Below, one piece after another: positions 16,086 to 25,853 of a DNA stretch of 34,216 nt. The notes beneath the pieces are model-generated. The model made no database searches. It was not told where the DNA came from and saw nothing but the letters and a program-made list of their open reading frames with translations. The translations under genes and the position numbers were made by a program. Source of the DNA: Clostridiales bacterium (lineage in GTDB: Bacteria; Bacillota; Clostridia; Lachnospirales; Lachnospiraceae); the NCBI GenBank assembly GCA_012512855.1, contig JAAZDK010000153.1:1-34216 (forward strand), in the 5' to 3' direction. Position 1 is the stretch's first letter. Each line of letters begins with the position of its first letter.

Positions 16086-16128
16086 TGCAACACCAACTTG
16101 CTAAATAAATATAAATTTGTTATATGCT

Positions 16129-16148
16129 ACATGTTTATCCTAACATGT
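16129..16148. promoter_or_regulatory. palindrome upstream of the L,D-transpeptidase gene
   Basis: ACATGTTTATCCTAACATGT has perfect 7-base arms around 6 bases. A minus-strand TTTACA overlaps the right arm. It could be a regulator site; no matching consensus is known to me. The rest of 16086-16297 shows no gene. Confidence 0.35.
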
Positions 16149-16297
16149 AAAGATGTCTTTTTAAGGGCAGTTTGATTAATTTTTCTTTAAATTAATATTA
16201 CATCCGGCTTTTTCTTGTATGCTGTAAGCGTATGCCCTGTTATAAATAGTTCCCTGAACCGGTCCTGAGCTTAAAAAATAGAACAGCTGCGCCCATT

Positions 16298-16347
16298 CTG
16301 TAAAAAAATACTGTTCCATAGCGGTTATGGAACCGGTATGGAACAGT
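16298..16347 (-). terminator. terminator of pckG
   Basis: Arms 16310-16320 and 16337-16347 are perfect 11-base inverted repeats and enclose an inner CGGTT/AACCG stem, giving one long hairpin. On the minus strand it is followed by TATTTTTTTAC. Confidence 0.9.
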
Positions 16348-16415
16348 TATCATTAGTTATTTGCATCTAATATTAATCTGTTAAAATATCAGTAATTGAA
16401 TTAACCAAATCAAAA

Positions 16416-18221
16416 CTATTCGTTCTTAAGTCTGTTCTCCAGTGCATCAAGCTGTCTGTACATCTCCTCAGGCAGCTTGCCCTCGAACTTGGCGTAATGC
16501 TCTCTGATGGAAGCAACCTCCTGGAGCCATTCCTCTCTGTTAACCTTCAGCAGCTCCTCCATGTCCTCTCTGGTTACATCCTCAAGGCCGTTTATATCTA
16601 TGGCATCAACTGTAGGCATATAACCTATAGGAGTCTTAACAGCCTCACCCTTGCCGGATACTCTCTCAAAGATCCATTTAAGCACACGGCTGTTCTCGCC
16701 AAAGCCAGGCCATAAGAACTTACCGTTCTCGTCCTTACGGAACCAGTTAACATAGAAGATCTTAGGCAGCTTATCCTCGCTGGACTTTTCGCCAACCTCA
16801 AGCCAGTGCTTCAGATAATCGCAAACATTGTATCCGAAGAAGGGAAGCATAGCAAACGGATCTCGACGAACCTGACCTATATTCTTGGAAATCGCAGCTG
16901 CTGTAATCTCGGAGCCCATTATGGAGCCCATGAATACACCGTGCTTCCAGTCAAAGCTTTCATGAACCAAAGGTATTGTCTTGGGACGACGTCCACCAAT
17001 CAGGATGGCTGAAATCGGAACACCCTTCGGGTCCTCCCAATTGTCGGCGATAGACGGACACTGAGCTGCAGGTGCTGTAAAGCGTGCATTCGGATGAGCT
17101 GCAGGCTCTCCCTTATCAGGTGTCCAGTCATTGCCCTTCCAGTCAATCAAATGATCAGGAGCAGGAGTTCCTATACCCTCCCACCATACATCGCCGTCAT
17201 CGGTAAGGGCAACGTTGGTGAAAATAGTATTCTTCTCAATAGTGTGCATTGCATTAGGATTAGAGTGGTAGCTTGTTCCGGGTGCAACACCAAAGAAGCC
17301 TGCCTCAGGATTGATTGCATACAAACGGCCATCCTCGCCAAACTTCATCCATGCAATATCATCACCGATGGTCTCAACCTTCCAGCCGGGGATTGTAGGT
17401 ACAAGCATTGCAAGATTGGTCTTACCGCAGGCACTCGGGAATGCACCGGCTACATACTTGACCTCTCCCTCAGGGCTGGTCAGCTTCAAAATAAGCATAT
17501 GCTCAGCAAGCCAGCCCTCATCACGGGCAAGTACTGATGCAATACGAAGAGCAAAGCACTTCTTACCCAGCAGAGCATTTCCGCCATAGCCAGAACCATA
17601 TGACCAAATCAGCCTCTCTTCCGGGAAATGGCTGATGTACTTCTTCTCCATAGGAGCGCAGGGCCATTTGGAATCCTCCTGACCCGGCTCAAGAGGCGCA
17701 CCTACCGAATGCAGGCAAGGTACGAAATCGCCGTCTTCACCAAGCTCTTCAAGAACCTTGCTGCCCATACGGGTCATTATTCTCATATTTACAACAACAT
17801 AAGGGCTGTCTGTCAATTCAACACCTATTTTAGATATCGGAGATCCTATAGGTCCCATGGAATATGGAATTACATACATTGTTCTGCCTTTCATGCAGCC
17901 GGTATACAATTCCTTCATTGTAGCCTTCAGTTCATCCGGATCAATCCAGTTATTAGTAGGACCGGCTTCCTCTTTAGTCCTGGAAGCAATGAAGGTTCTG
18001 TCCTCAACACGGGCAACATCAGAGGAATGGCTTCTGAACAAATAGCATCCAGGGCGTTTTTCTTCATTAAGCTTAATAGCCATGCCGCTGTCAACCATCA
18101 TCTGCAGGAGGCGCTGATTCTCTTCTTCAGAACCATCACACCAATAAATCTCATCGGGCTGGCACATATCGGCCATTTCTTTAACCCAATCAAGTAGCTT
18201 TTTGTTCTTTGTTGTCGTCAT
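16416..18221 (-). CDS. pckG: phosphoenolpyruvate carboxykinase (GTP)
   Basis: The enzyme interconverts oxaloacetate plus GTP with PEP, CO2 and GDP. The GTP-type P-loop [10 protein letters not shown] is at 260-269 with the reactive Cys265, the metal-site region [19 protein letters not shown] (about 209-227), His241, and ETIGDDIAW (283-291). The 601-residue length fits GTP PEPCK (about 600), not the ~530-residue ATP type. The start ATG at 18221 follows GAAAGGAG. It is a single-gene unit with a strong promoter and terminator. In fermenting Clostridia it may run toward oxaloacetate as an anaplerotic, GTP-forming step; that direction is inference. Confidence 0.96.
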   Translation of the reverse strand: MTTTKNKKLLDWVKEMADMCQPDEIYWCDGSEEENQRLLQMMVDSGMAIKLNEEKRPGCYLFRSHSSDVARVEDRTFIASRTKEEAGPTNNWIDPDELKATMKELYTGCMKGRTMYVIPYSMGPIGSPISKIGVELTDSPYVVVNMRIMTRMGSKVLEELGEDGDFVPCLHSVGAPLEPGQEDSKWPCAPMEKKYISHFPEERLIWSYGSGYGGNALLGKKCFALRIASVLARDEGWLAEHMLILKLTSPEGEVKYVAGAFPSACGKTNLAMLVPTIPGWKVETIGDDIAWMKFGEDGRLYAINPEAGFFGVAPGTSYHSNPNAMHTIEKNTIFTNVALTDDGDVWWEGIGTPAPDHLIDWKGNDWTPDKGEPAAHPNARFTAPAAQCPSIADNWEDPKGVPISAILIGGRRPKTIPLVHESFDWKHGVFMGSIMGSEITAAAISKNIGQVRRDPFAMLPFFGYNVCDYLKHWLEVGEKSSEDKLPKIFYVNWFRKDENGKFLWPGFGENSRVLKWIFERVSGKGEAVKTPIGYMPTVDAIDINGLEDVTREDMEELLKVNREEWLQEVASIREHYAKFEGKLPEEMYRQLDALENRLKNE

Positions 18222-18291
18222 ATGATACTCCTTTCAATCTAATGTATATATTTGTTTGATAGTTAAAAATTTAACTTAAATCACTAACCCG

Positions 18292-18320
18292 ATTATATAT
18301 GAGCCTAAGCCCAAGTTCAA
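18292..18320 (-). promoter_or_regulatory. sigma-A promoter of pckG
   Basis: On the minus strand TTGAAC (18315-18320), 17 bases, TATAAT (18292-18297); start near 18285, leader about 64 bases. Confidence 0.8.
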
Positions 18321-18357
18321 GTAAACATCCTTAACTTTATATAACAATTTCGCCTGG

Positions 18358-18389
18358 ATCAAGCTAATTGTTACCATATCAAGCTAATT
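18358..18389. repeat. two 12-bp direct repeats upstream of the pckG promoter
   Basis: ATCAAGCTAATT at 18358-18369 and at 18378-18389, 20 bases apart, lie 38-70 bases upstream of the -35. Position and period suit an activator or catabolite regulator. Farther upstream (18390-18633) the sequence is AT-rich with no gene. Confidence 0.45.
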
Positions 18390-18633
18390 TAATTCATTAT
18401 ATAATACTCCGTCCTAAATGTAAATGCTGTATGTTTAATTTTTTGAATATACAAAGGAAAAAACTAAAAAAATTATAGTTTGACATAAGGTTTGCTTTAA
18501 AATATTAATATAATCTGTTTTTTTACTTGCCTTTAGGAAGTGCTTAATTTCGTTTTATTGACTTATGCTGTATTTGCGATTTCTAATTATCGAAAACCTA
18601 ATTTCATGCAACAAGGAAATTCACATGAATTTC

Positions 18634-18672
18634 AAATAAAAAATGCTGCCGCATCTCCATCGACAGCATTTT
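18634..18672 (-). terminator. terminator of the GH43-like gene
   Basis: AAAATGCTG... arms (18640-18651 with 18661-18672, one mismatch), a 9-base loop, and a T run on the minus strand. Confidence 0.85.
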
Positions 18673-18704
18673 ATTATATATAATTATAAATCAGTTTATT
18701 TACG

Positions 18705-20507
18705 CTATTTTACTATAAGCCTGCAGGATACATTCTTCAGACGGGCGCTTACGTCTCTTTCCTCAGTAAGATCAAGCACCGGGTATCCGTCTATGTCAAA
18801 GTGAACGCGTCTTATTCCTGAGCTTCTGGGGCCGTTAACTCCTGGTCTGGCATGGTAAGCATTCCATACAATGCCATCATCATCAATTACATAGGAGTTA
18901 TGTCCAGGTCCGAATTGACCAGGTACGCTTCTGCTGGTCAGTAAAGGATAATTCAGCTTTGTCCAGCTTGCGGGATCCAGCAAATCAGAACCCGGCTCAG
19001 CCACCAGCAGGCCAACTGTATAGGTGGCATCAACCGCAGCGCTGGAGAAGGTAAGAAAGATTTTTTTATCTGTTATCAGGGCAAAAGGTCCTTCATCAAC
19101 AAAGGTATGATTATTTGCCCAACCATATTCAGGCTTGCTGAGCAGAACAGGATCGGTGATTAATCTCCATGGCTCCTGAGGATCAATTTTGGCTATATAG
19201 AGCCAAGCTCCCTGATCAACTGGCAGGAACTGTCTTTGTGACCAGGCAACATAGTATTCCTTATTCCACTCAAAGCAGGTCATATCAAGTGATATAACCT
19301 TGCCGGCCTCACACAGGTAAGAACCATCCTTTTTAACTACTCTCTTCGGTGCCGACCAATCCTCCTTGCAAAGAGGATTGCCGCCACGCTTCAGTTGCAT
19401 TACATGGGATTCCTCATGGAAGAATTCTCCCGGTGTTGCTGCATGGAAGATATACAAATCCTCTCCTATAACATGAAGCTCCGGAGCCCATAACAGACCA
19501 CCGATACCTTCATAGGTGGAGGAGTCAAGAATTAAGTGCTCCTCAGCAGTTGCAAGTCCCGGAATAGTATCAGCTTCCCTGATATATATGGTGTGATTGC
19601 CGTCGGCGTCATTAGTTGCCACAAAATAATACTTGCCATTCCATTTGCGGATGCAGGGATCAGCACGGTTGATGGCAATGGGGAATTCAAAATGATCCTG
19701 ATGAATTACACCCTTTATATCATAGGTGCCGGGCCTGCTCCAATCAACCCTCTCAGTATTCCAGTCTATAGACTTGATCGAGCTGGTACCGTCACTGTAA
19801 ATGGCTTTAAATCTCATTTTGCTCAGCTCTTCAGGTGAAGAAGCACTTAAGGTTTCAGGCAGCTCGATTTTGACCATGCGGGGTGTTGTCAGCTTGCTCT
19901 TTAATCTGTATCCGATTTCTTCAGATACCTTTATGGTATTGCGGGGTACTATTCCTTCTATTTCAGTATTAACCCTGGCAAAGCCAACTGCTCCTATGCT
20001 GACGGGTTCAGACTGGCACTTAAGAGAAAATAAATCATCTATTTCACTCTGATACCACTTACCGTAATCGTCACGCCAGCATATTATGTATCTTTCCTTA
20101 ACCTTGTCATATTTACAGGTAACATCCCTGATATATGCATTCGTATTAAGATCTATCAGGCCAACCTCGGTGTACTGAATCAAATCCTTTGAGGTAAAGA
20201 ACAATACCTTGCCCCTGCATTCCGGATCATAATCTCCGTTAGCCTCCGTCCTTATTGCAACAACACCAAAGGTATTGTCCTCCATGTAAAACAAAAACGG
20301 GCACTTCAGGCTTTTTGCTGTCATCGTACCATCCGGATTATGAGTGGCTTTTGCAAACAAAACTCCAGAATTGTGGTTAAGTGGCTCATATTTTACTCCA
20401 TTTTCGCTATATGCCAGATGCATACTGTAAGCCAGCTTGTTGGAATAAATAATATCCTCCTGTGGCTCTCGTGTATAGCACAGCACATATCTATCTTCCT
20501 TCATCAT
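18705..20507 (-). CDS. GH43-like glycosidase with internal Ig-like domain, cytoplasmic
   Basis: The C-terminal part (about 278-590) is a five-bladed GH43-type catalytic domain: candidate base Asp283 (NRADPCIRKW), WAPEL (340-344), pKa-modulating Asp408 (ISLDMTCFEW) and acid Glu472 (VDEGPFALI). A Big-4-like domain sits before it (about 213-270, FKAIYSDGTSSIKSIDW). The first 190 residues also read as propeller-like strands (HLAYSENGVKYEPLN; VLFFTSKDLIQYTEVG), perhaps a second, non-catalytic propeller. There is no signal peptide, so it should act on imported oligosaccharides, likely arabinose- or xylose-containing. The start follows AGGAGGAG by 4-5 bases. No sugar transporter adjoins it. Confidence 0.8.
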   Translation of the reverse strand: MMKEDRYVLCYTREPQEDIIYSNKLAYSMHLAYSENGVKYEPLNHNSGVLFAKATHNPDGTMTAKSLKCPFLFYMEDNTFGVVAIRTEANGDYDPECRGKVLFFTSKDLIQYTEVGLIDLNTNAYIRDVTCKYDKVKERYIICWRDDYGKWYQSEIDDLFSLKCQSEPVSIGAVGFARVNTEIEGIVPRNTIKVSEEIGYRLKSKLTTPRMVKIELPETLSASSPEELSKMRFKAIYSDGTSSIKSIDWNTERVDWSRPGTYDIKGVIHQDHFEFPIAINRADPCIRKWNGKYYFVATNDADGNHTIYIREADTIPGLATAEEHLILDSSTYEGIGGLLWAPELHVIGEDLYIFHAATPGEFFHEESHVMQLKRGGNPLCKEDWSAPKRVVKKDGSYLCEAGKVISLDMTCFEWNKEYYVAWSQRQFLPVDQGAWLYIAKIDPQEPWRLITDPVLLSKPEYGWANNHTFVDEGPFALITDKKIFLTFSSAAVDATYTVGLLVAEPGSDLLDPASWTKLNYPLLTSRSVPGQFGPGHNSYVIDDDGIVWNAYHARPGVNGPRSSGIRRVHFDIDGYPVLDLTEERDVSARLKNVSCRLIVK

Positions 20508-20606
20508 AAAGCTCCTCCTATAGTATCCCTAATAAAAACCTACTCTTAAGGTAATCCGTAAGTGCAATTAATATTTGCTAATTGATAAAAAACAGATACC
20601 CATCCT

Positions 20607-20636
20607 ATTATAGTTTAATTATATTGGTAAATTCAA
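20607..20636 (-). promoter_or_regulatory. sigma-A promoter of the GH43-like gene
   Basis: On the minus strand TTGAAT (20631-20636), 18 bases, TATAAT (20607-20612). The leader is about 90 bases. Confidence 0.65.
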
Positions 20637-20688
20637 ATATTTTCAATAAAAATCTCCGTTTTCTAACGTAATTCTACTTTTTTTCGCA

Positions 20689-21114
20689 TTAATCCTTTAA
20701 AAATATGATGGTTCCTATAAGAAAAAGCACCAAACCAATAGCCTTTCTGCTAGCAATTACCATTTCATTATACAAAACATCAATAACCAAACCGCTAAGC
20801 AGCTGTCCCGTCAAAATTAAAATCATTGTATTTGATATGCCAATCTCGGGAATGGCCTTTGATGAAAAAAAGATAATTAATGCTCCAAATATCCCCCCAA
20901 GCAGCCATACCGGCCTGACATATACCAGCCTGGAATATTGCCCGAGCTCTCCGCTAAATGCGCTTACCAGCAGCATTAAAAGCACACCCAGCAAAAGACT
21001 GTGCAGGGTTGCAACAGCCGGTGTGATATATTTTCCCAGTTGGGCATTAATGCTGGCCTCTATGGTTGTAAATATCCCTGCAAGTATTGCCAAAATCAAA
21101 GGTAGCAGCTTCAT
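20689..21114 (-). CDS. YdcZ/DUF606 family membrane protein (DMT superfamily)
   Basis: This 141-residue protein is almost entirely hydrophobic, with about five helices: residues 1-25, 33-55, 68-90, 93-113 and 122-139. The opening LLPLILAILAGIFTTIEASI followed by NAQLGK is characteristic of the YdcZ (DUF606) branch of small drug/metabolite transporters; members often work as pairs, but no second copy is here. Substrate unknown. The ATG has a weak GAGTGA site. It lies upstream of the GH43-like gene with a separate promoter between them. Confidence 0.85.
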   Translation of the reverse strand: MKLLPLILAILAGIFTTIEASINAQLGKYITPAVATLHSLLLGVLLMLLVSAFSGELGQYSRLVYVRPVWLLGGIFGALIIFFSSKAIPEIGISNTMILILTGQLLSGLVIDVLYNEMVIASRKAIGLVLFLIGTIIFLKD

Positions 21115-21431
21115 TTTTTCACTCTGATTATATTCGTCTCATAAATATATGCTTGACTGGGCCATAATATACAAGCACAATATAAAAACAGCCAAAATGA
21201 GCTGCTTTTCCTGCGCTATTTCTGATTGGCAGCCGTATAAAATCTTAAAAGGCTAAATATGGCGGCAGGCAAAAGTAAGCCCAAATCAATATCACTTTAA
21301 TGACCGGCAAAAAAGCGGAGCCGGCTTTTGCGCAACTCCGCTTAGTATACAAGTTATATAATTTGAATAGATGATATAACAGTATAAGCCAAAGTCAGCT
21401 CTAAAAGTTTGCAATCTCTTGCTGCATTGCT
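21115..21431. other. gene-free stretch between the YdcZ-type and large membrane-protein genes
   Basis: Besides the terminator at 21307-21342 I see only AT-rich sequence upstream of the YdcZ-type gene; a minus-strand TATTAT near 21165 could be its -10 but no convincing -35 accompanies it. Confidence 0.5.
21307..21342 (-). terminator. terminator of the large membrane-protein gene
   Basis: AGCGGAG (21314-21320) pairs with CTCCGCT (21336-21342); a TTTTTT run follows on the minus strand. It lies about 90 bases past the stop codon. Confidence 0.85.
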
Positions 21432-23039
21432 TTACCGAATTTCTATTACAGTATTTACATGAGAGCCCGGTATATAGGAGAATGTGATTCTGTCACCTTC
21501 ATTATATTTTATAATGTCTATCAGATCGTTCACCGATACATCAAAGATATCATCGGAAGAATCCAGCAAAATATAATAATGGGTATTTCCGTCAAGCACG
21601 CTGTCGGCTATCTTCTGAATTGTGCCTGTGATTTCAAGGATATCTCCCGACTCCCTGTCACTAAGCCCACTGGCCTTCACCAAATTCAGATATATTTTTT
21701 CACACTCAGCTATCGTATCACCGATTGCTACAATCTGATACTGCTCAACATTTACCATCGAATATTTCTTAACCAGACCGGCAGCATCCTTCAGCGCTAT
21801 GAAATAGGTAGGCTCGCCACCCACATTAAGCAGCAGGGGGAAGGTTGCCTTATACCCCAGGTGCTGTACCTGCCCCTCCGCCGAAGCCATGGCTGAGTAT
21901 TCCTCGGCACCTGCAACCGAATAAAACCTGGTTTCCGCCGTCCTTTGGTTCATAACTACAAAGCCGACATTGGATTCATCGGCACCAACGCTTGTTACTC
22001 CGGTGTATACCCAGACATCATCCTCCATAGCTATATAATTATAGCCATCTGTAGTCTGTAATGAATCCTTCTGTCCGAAGACAGAATTCCAGAAGCCATG
22101 CTTCAGAGTACCGTGATAATCATAAAGGGAAATTAAAAGTTCCGCCGAAAACACCTTATCTATCCAGCTGGGAACTTCCTCAATGCCGTATTCCGCCAGC
22201 TCACCTGTTATGGCATTGACGGTAACAACACTGCCAATAGTTTGCCCTCCGAATAAACCGATGGTAAATTTTTTGACAGGACAAATCCAGAAGGGAGTTC
22301 CATTATCATCAATTTCAAAATTGATTTTGTCAAAAATATAGGTAGGATAATTAAAGCGTAAATAGCGGTATATGTTTCTGCCAAAATGTTCCGCCTGTGT
22401 GTACTTCATCCCTTGCGGAAGCTTCACAAGCTCAACATTTTGTGTGGTCATATCAATTTTGATATAGGCAGGAATACCTTTTTTCCTGTTGGTTAACCAT
22501 TTAATTATATTTCCGTATCTTAATGGGGTAACCCTGACAGGAGTGCCATTATAGTTGATCTGAGTATAATTATCCTGAACCTCAAACTGGGACACATATT
22601 CCGTCATGCCACCCATTTTTCTTGAGCCAAGAAGTATTGCCGTATCCTTATCAAGGACAGGAATTTCTTTATATGAGATCTCCTTTATGTCATCAGTGTA
22701 ATTGCGTTCAACAACCGTCAGCAGCTTCTGGTACCTTTTTGCATGAACCAGAGGGGATGAGAAAATGCATAATATTATAAAGACAGCAAACAAAGCGCCT
22801 GTTATGCCTGCAAATATATTAAAAAGCTTTTTTCGAGTGGAAACACTAAACGATGTTCTGCTGCCCAGGTCGCTGAAGGCTATAAGCCCAAAGGCTATTG
22901 AAGTAACCGCCAGGGCCAGTATCATAAACCACCAAAATCCGGATGAGTGGATGTTTATGGCCGGCAGTGCCAGATAGTAATAAATAAATACAGTAAAGCC
23001 CAGTATAATAACTGTAAGTATTGCTTTAATTGCTTTCAA
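21432..23039 (-). CDS. conserved membrane protein, three N-terminal helices, large soluble domain
   Basis: The 535-residue protein has three hydrophobic helices (about 5-27, 33-56, 75-97) and a long soluble part with conserved-looking stretches (EHFGRNIYRYLRFNYPTYIF; IGLFGGQTIGSVVTVNA; VTSVGADESNVGFVVMNQRT) and an OB-fold-like end (ILEITGTIQKIADSV). I know the pattern from uncharacterised Firmicutes membrane proteins but no function. The soluble part probably faces outside. The start is a TTG at 23039, 8 bases after GGAGG, with no better ATG nearby. It follows the rhodanese-TtcA-like gene by 95 bases and may be cotranscribed. Confidence 0.75.
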   Translation of the reverse strand: MKAIKAILTVIILGFTVFIYYYLALPAINIHSSGFWWFMILALAVTSIAFGLIAFSDLGSRTSFSVSTRKKLFNIFAGITGALFAVFIILCIFSSPLVHAKRYQKLLTVVERNYTDDIKEISYKEIPVLDKDTAILLGSRKMGGMTEYVSQFEVQDNYTQINYNGTPVRVTPLRYGNIIKWLTNRKKGIPAYIKIDMTTQNVELVKLPQGMKYTQAEHFGRNIYRYLRFNYPTYIFDKINFEIDDNGTPFWICPVKKFTIGLFGGQTIGSVVTVNAITGELAEYGIEEVPSWIDKVFSAELLISLYDYHGTLKHGFWNSVFGQKDSLQTTDGYNYIAMEDDVWVYTGVTSVGADESNVGFVVMNQRTAETRFYSVAGAEEYSAMASAEGQVQHLGYKATFPLLLNVGGEPTYFIALKDAAGLVKKYSMVNVEQYQIVAIGDTIAECEKIYLNLVKASGLSDRESGDILEITGTIQKIADSVLDGNTHYYILLDSSDDIFDVSVNDLIDIIKYNEGDRITFSYIPGSHVNTVIEIR

Positions 23040-23134
23040 TTTTTTATCCTCCTTGATTTATTGGCAATATACATCCTTAGTGCTATTATAGCTTATTTTG
23101 ATTTGCCGTACATTAAAAATTGATTATAACTTAC

Positions 23135-24268
23135 TCAACGATCATACCTTTCCAGAAAGCTGTGCACAACACCTTTTTCCTTATATGCGATAATCGTATC
23201 CAGGTTAACATTTTCCACGCTTTTGAAGATATTGCTTTCGACGAAGGGATTGCTTTCCTTAAGCTGCTTAATCAGCCTCTTGATTTCCATTCTCTTGGAG
23301 CCTGTCATCTTATCGGCAGCGCAGCTTGAGCAGGTATCGGTAAAGCGGCAGGCGCACTGGATAAAATTAAGCTTGTTATAATCCCTCCAGCGCTTGATAT
23401 CGTCCTCCCTGATTAAATACATGGGCCTGATCAATTCCATACCTTCAAAGTTAGTGCTGTGCAGCTTGGGCATCATAGTCTGTATCTGTCCTCCATACAG
23501 CATTCCCATTAATATTGTTTCAATAACATCATCATAATGATGACCCAGGGCGATTTTATTGCAGCCCAGCTCCTTAGCCTTGCTGTAGAGATAGCCCCTT
23601 CTCATTCTGGCGCAGAGATAGCAGGGGGATTTGTCCACTCTGTACACTGAATCGAATATATCAGACTCAAAAATTGTAATAGGTATATTCAGCAGCCTGG
23701 CATTTCTGATAATTATTTCTCTGTTAATTTCACTGTAGCCTGGGTCCATAACCAGAAATACCAGCTCAAAGGGAAATTTATTATGTCTTTTAAGCTCCTG
23801 GAACAGCTTTGCCATCAGCATGGAATCCTTGCCGCCTGAGATGCAGACCGCTATTTTATCCCCTTCCCTGACAAGCTGGTAATCGTTTATTGCCTTGGCA
23901 AATTTGCTCAGTAATGCCTTATGGAATTTTTTGCGGATGCTGTTTTCGATATCAATATAGCGTTTGTCGTCGGAAAAGCTCTTGATAAGCCAGTCTCCAT
24001 AGCCTCCTGCCAGATTGTAGGCATCATAGCCCTTTTCACAAAGCATCATGGCCGCATCCTCGCTGATAATGCCCTTCAGGCAGTATACTATAATCTTCTT
24101 GTCCTTTGGCAGCTCCGCTAGTCTTTCCTCAAGACCTTCAGCCTCTATATTCAATGCCCCGGGAATATAACCGTGCTGGTAAGAAATACTGCTTCTTATA
24201 TCCAGCAGAAGGTATTCATTTTCAGGCATATTCTTCAATTCCTCAACAGTTATCGTCCTATTGTCCAT
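23135..24268 (-). CDS. rhodanese domain fused to TtcA-like tRNA thiolation ATPase
   Basis: Residues 1-100 form a rhodanese domain with persulfide Cys63 (VYCLKGIIS). Residues 105-377 form a TtcA/TtuA-type ATP pyrophosphatase: PP-loop SGGKDS (144-149), CYLC (Cys216, Cys219), LGHHYDDVIET, and a Cys-rich CACRFTDTCSSC (305-316). TtcA-type enzymes adenylate a tRNA base and replace oxygen with sulfur, usually through a 4Fe-4S cluster; the rhodanese would carry the sulfur. The frame continues upstream to 24430, but that ATG lacks a ribosome site, while GAGG lies 6-7 bases before the ATG at 24268. The target (2-thiocytidine or another position) is not determined. Confidence 0.88.
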   Translation of the reverse strand: MDNRTITVEELKNMPENEYLLLDIRSSISYQHGYIPGALNIEAEGLEERLAELPKDKKIIVYCLKGIISEDAAMMLCEKGYDAYNLAGGYGDWLIKSFSDDKRYIDIENSIRKKFHKALLSKFAKAINDYQLVREGDKIAVCISGGKDSMLMAKLFQELKRHNKFPFELVFLVMDPGYSEINREIIIRNARLLNIPITIFESDIFDSVYRVDKSPCYLCARMRRGYLYSKAKELGCNKIALGHHYDDVIETILMGMLYGGQIQTMMPKLHSTNFEGMELIRPMYLIREDDIKRWRDYNKLNFIQCACRFTDTCSSCAADKMTGSKRMEIKRLIKQLKESNPFVESNIFKSVENVNLDTIIAYKEKGVVHSFLERYDR

Positions 24269-24658
24269 TGCTAACCTCTTTCTAATAAATATGTCAACCA
24301 GGTTCAATTCTACATTATAACCAGGTAAGCGATATGATTCAACGGAAAATTCAGCTGGTAAATATGCATATAGTTTACCATCGGCTCCCCTTTTGCAAAA
24401 CTGCTGGAGTGATTTTATACGCTTTGACATGAAGCAGCCGGCTTTGCGGGCAAACTATTTTATATTTCTTTGTATTCAATATAATGGGAGAAATAAAGGG
24501 AGCCATCAGGCTCCCTCAGGGAAAAATTTATATAATAAATATTGCAGAAACCGGCTAAGCATTGATTTCCTGAAAATCCGAAGGTTTTTAATATATAGGA
24601 AATTATATCCTTATGAGAATGATAAAAATATTGCATCAACCGGTTTTAAGCACATTAA
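24269..24658. other. intergenic region between cysK and the rhodanese-TtcA-like gene
   Basis: The open frame of the rhodanese protein continues through 24430 (54 extra codons, SKRIKSLQQFCKRG start), probably by chance. Apart from the cysK terminator near 24500 I see no gene or clear promoter. Confidence 0.5.
24486..24516 (-). terminator. terminator downstream of cysK
   Basis: AGGGAGCC (24497-24504) pairs with GGCTCCCT (24509-24516) over a 4-base loop; TTTATTTC follows on the minus strand. It lies about 140 bases beyond the cysK stop. Confidence 0.8.
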
Positions 24659-25591
24659 TTATTCTGAAAATAAGGGGGTGGACAAATATCTTTCTCCTGT
24701 ATCAGGCAAAACTACTACAACCTTCTTACCCTTGTTCTCAGGACGCTTTGCAACCTGTGTTGCTGCCCAGAGGGCTGCACCTGAAGAGATACCAACCAAC
24801 AGACCTTCTGCTCTGGCTACTTCTCTTCCTGTAGCAAAGGCATCATCATTCTTGACCCTTACTATTTCATCATAGATATTGGTATTAAGTACCTTGGGAA
24901 CAAAGCCGGCACCGATACCCTGAATCTTATGGGCACCTGCTCTGCCTTCAGACAATACCGGCGAATCGTCCGGCTCAACTGCCACTATTCTCAGATGAGG
25001 ATTCTTTGACTTAAGATATTCACCTGCTCCGGTAATTGTTCCACCTGTACCGATACCGGCTACGAAAATGTCAATATCTCCGTCTGTATCCTCCCATATC
25101 TCAGGACCGGTGGTTGCATAATGGATAGCAGGGTTTGCAGGGTTATCAAATTGTCCGGGTATGAAGGAGTTCGGAAGCTCTGCAGCAAGCTCCTGAGCCT
25201 TGGCTATAGCGCCCTTCATTCCCTTTGCACCTTCAGTAAGTACAAGCTCTGCGCCGTATGCCTTAAGAAGATTTCTTCTCTCAATACTCATTGTCTCAGG
25301 CATCGTTAAAATCAGACGATAGCCTCTAGCTGCAGCAATGGAGGCAAGACCTATGCCTGTATTGCCGCTGGTAGGCTCAATTATAACTGAATCCGGCTTT
25401 AATATACCCTTCTTTTCTGCATCCTCGATCATGGCCTTTGCAATACGATCCTTAACACTTCCTGCCGGATTGTAATATTCAAGCTTTGCTATCACAGTTG
25501 CTTCAAGACTATGCTTCTTGTTGTAATTGGATAATTCCAAAAGGGGTGTCTTACCAACCAGTTCTGTTAAACTCTTGTATACTCTTCCCAT
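24659..25591 (-). CDS. cysK: cysteine synthase (O-acetylserine sulfhydrylase)
   Basis: CysK makes cysteine from O-acetylserine and sulfide using PLP. Residues: PLP-binding Lys47 in NPAGSVKDR, substrate loop TSGNTG (74-79), phosphate-binding GTGGTITG and the C-terminal [10 protein letters not shown]. At 310 residues it is standard CysK A-type. A TTG at 25606 extends the frame but overlaps the GGAGG, so the ATG at 25591 is the start. It is divergent from an Rrf2-family regulator, the arrangement expected if the two form a CymR-CysK sensor pair. Its own promoter is strong. Confidence 0.96.
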   Translation of the reverse strand: MGRVYKSLTELVGKTPLLELSNYNKKHSLEATVIAKLEYYNPAGSVKDRIAKAMIEDAEKKGILKPDSVIIEPTSGNTGIGLASIAAARGYRLILTMPETMSIERRNLLKAYGAELVLTEGAKGMKGAIAKAQELAAELPNSFIPGQFDNPANPAIHYATTGPEIWEDTDGDIDIFVAGIGTGGTITGAGEYLKSKNPHLRIVAVEPDDSPVLSEGRAGAHKIQGIGAGFVPKVLNTNIYDEIVRVKNDDAFATGREVARAEGLLVGISSGAALWAATQVAKRPENKGKKVVVVLPDTGERYLSTPLFSE

Positions 25592-25641
25592 AATTTTTAC
25601 CTCCAATTATATTATACATATATGATTACTATGTTATCTTT

Positions 25642-25670
25642 ATTTTATTACATATACCATTCATTGTCAA
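25642..25670 (-). promoter_or_regulatory. sigma-A promoter of cysK
   Basis: On the minus strand TTGACA (25665-25670), 17 bases, TAAAAT (25642-25647); start near 25635 gives a ~45-base leader, too short for a T-box or SAM riboswitch. Confidence 0.7.
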
Positions 25671-25853
25671 TAGTTTTTTTATATTTTTTACTGGTTTTTT
25701 ACTGGTTATTATTTTTACCCTATTTGGATATTATATGCCTTGCTTAATCGGACATACCGGCAGTTATGCCGGCAGATAATTCGGGACCAAAGTCACTGCA
25801 GCATTTCGGAAGCAAAGCTGCTGCACAATTCAGGAATAAAGACGTCAACTGTA

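Noticed and set aside
24269-24430. 54-residue N-terminal extension of the rhodanese-TtcA-like protein
   Set aside because: The upstream ATG has no ribosome site, while GAGG precedes the ATG at 24268 at normal distance and that start matches the beginning of the rhodanese fold.
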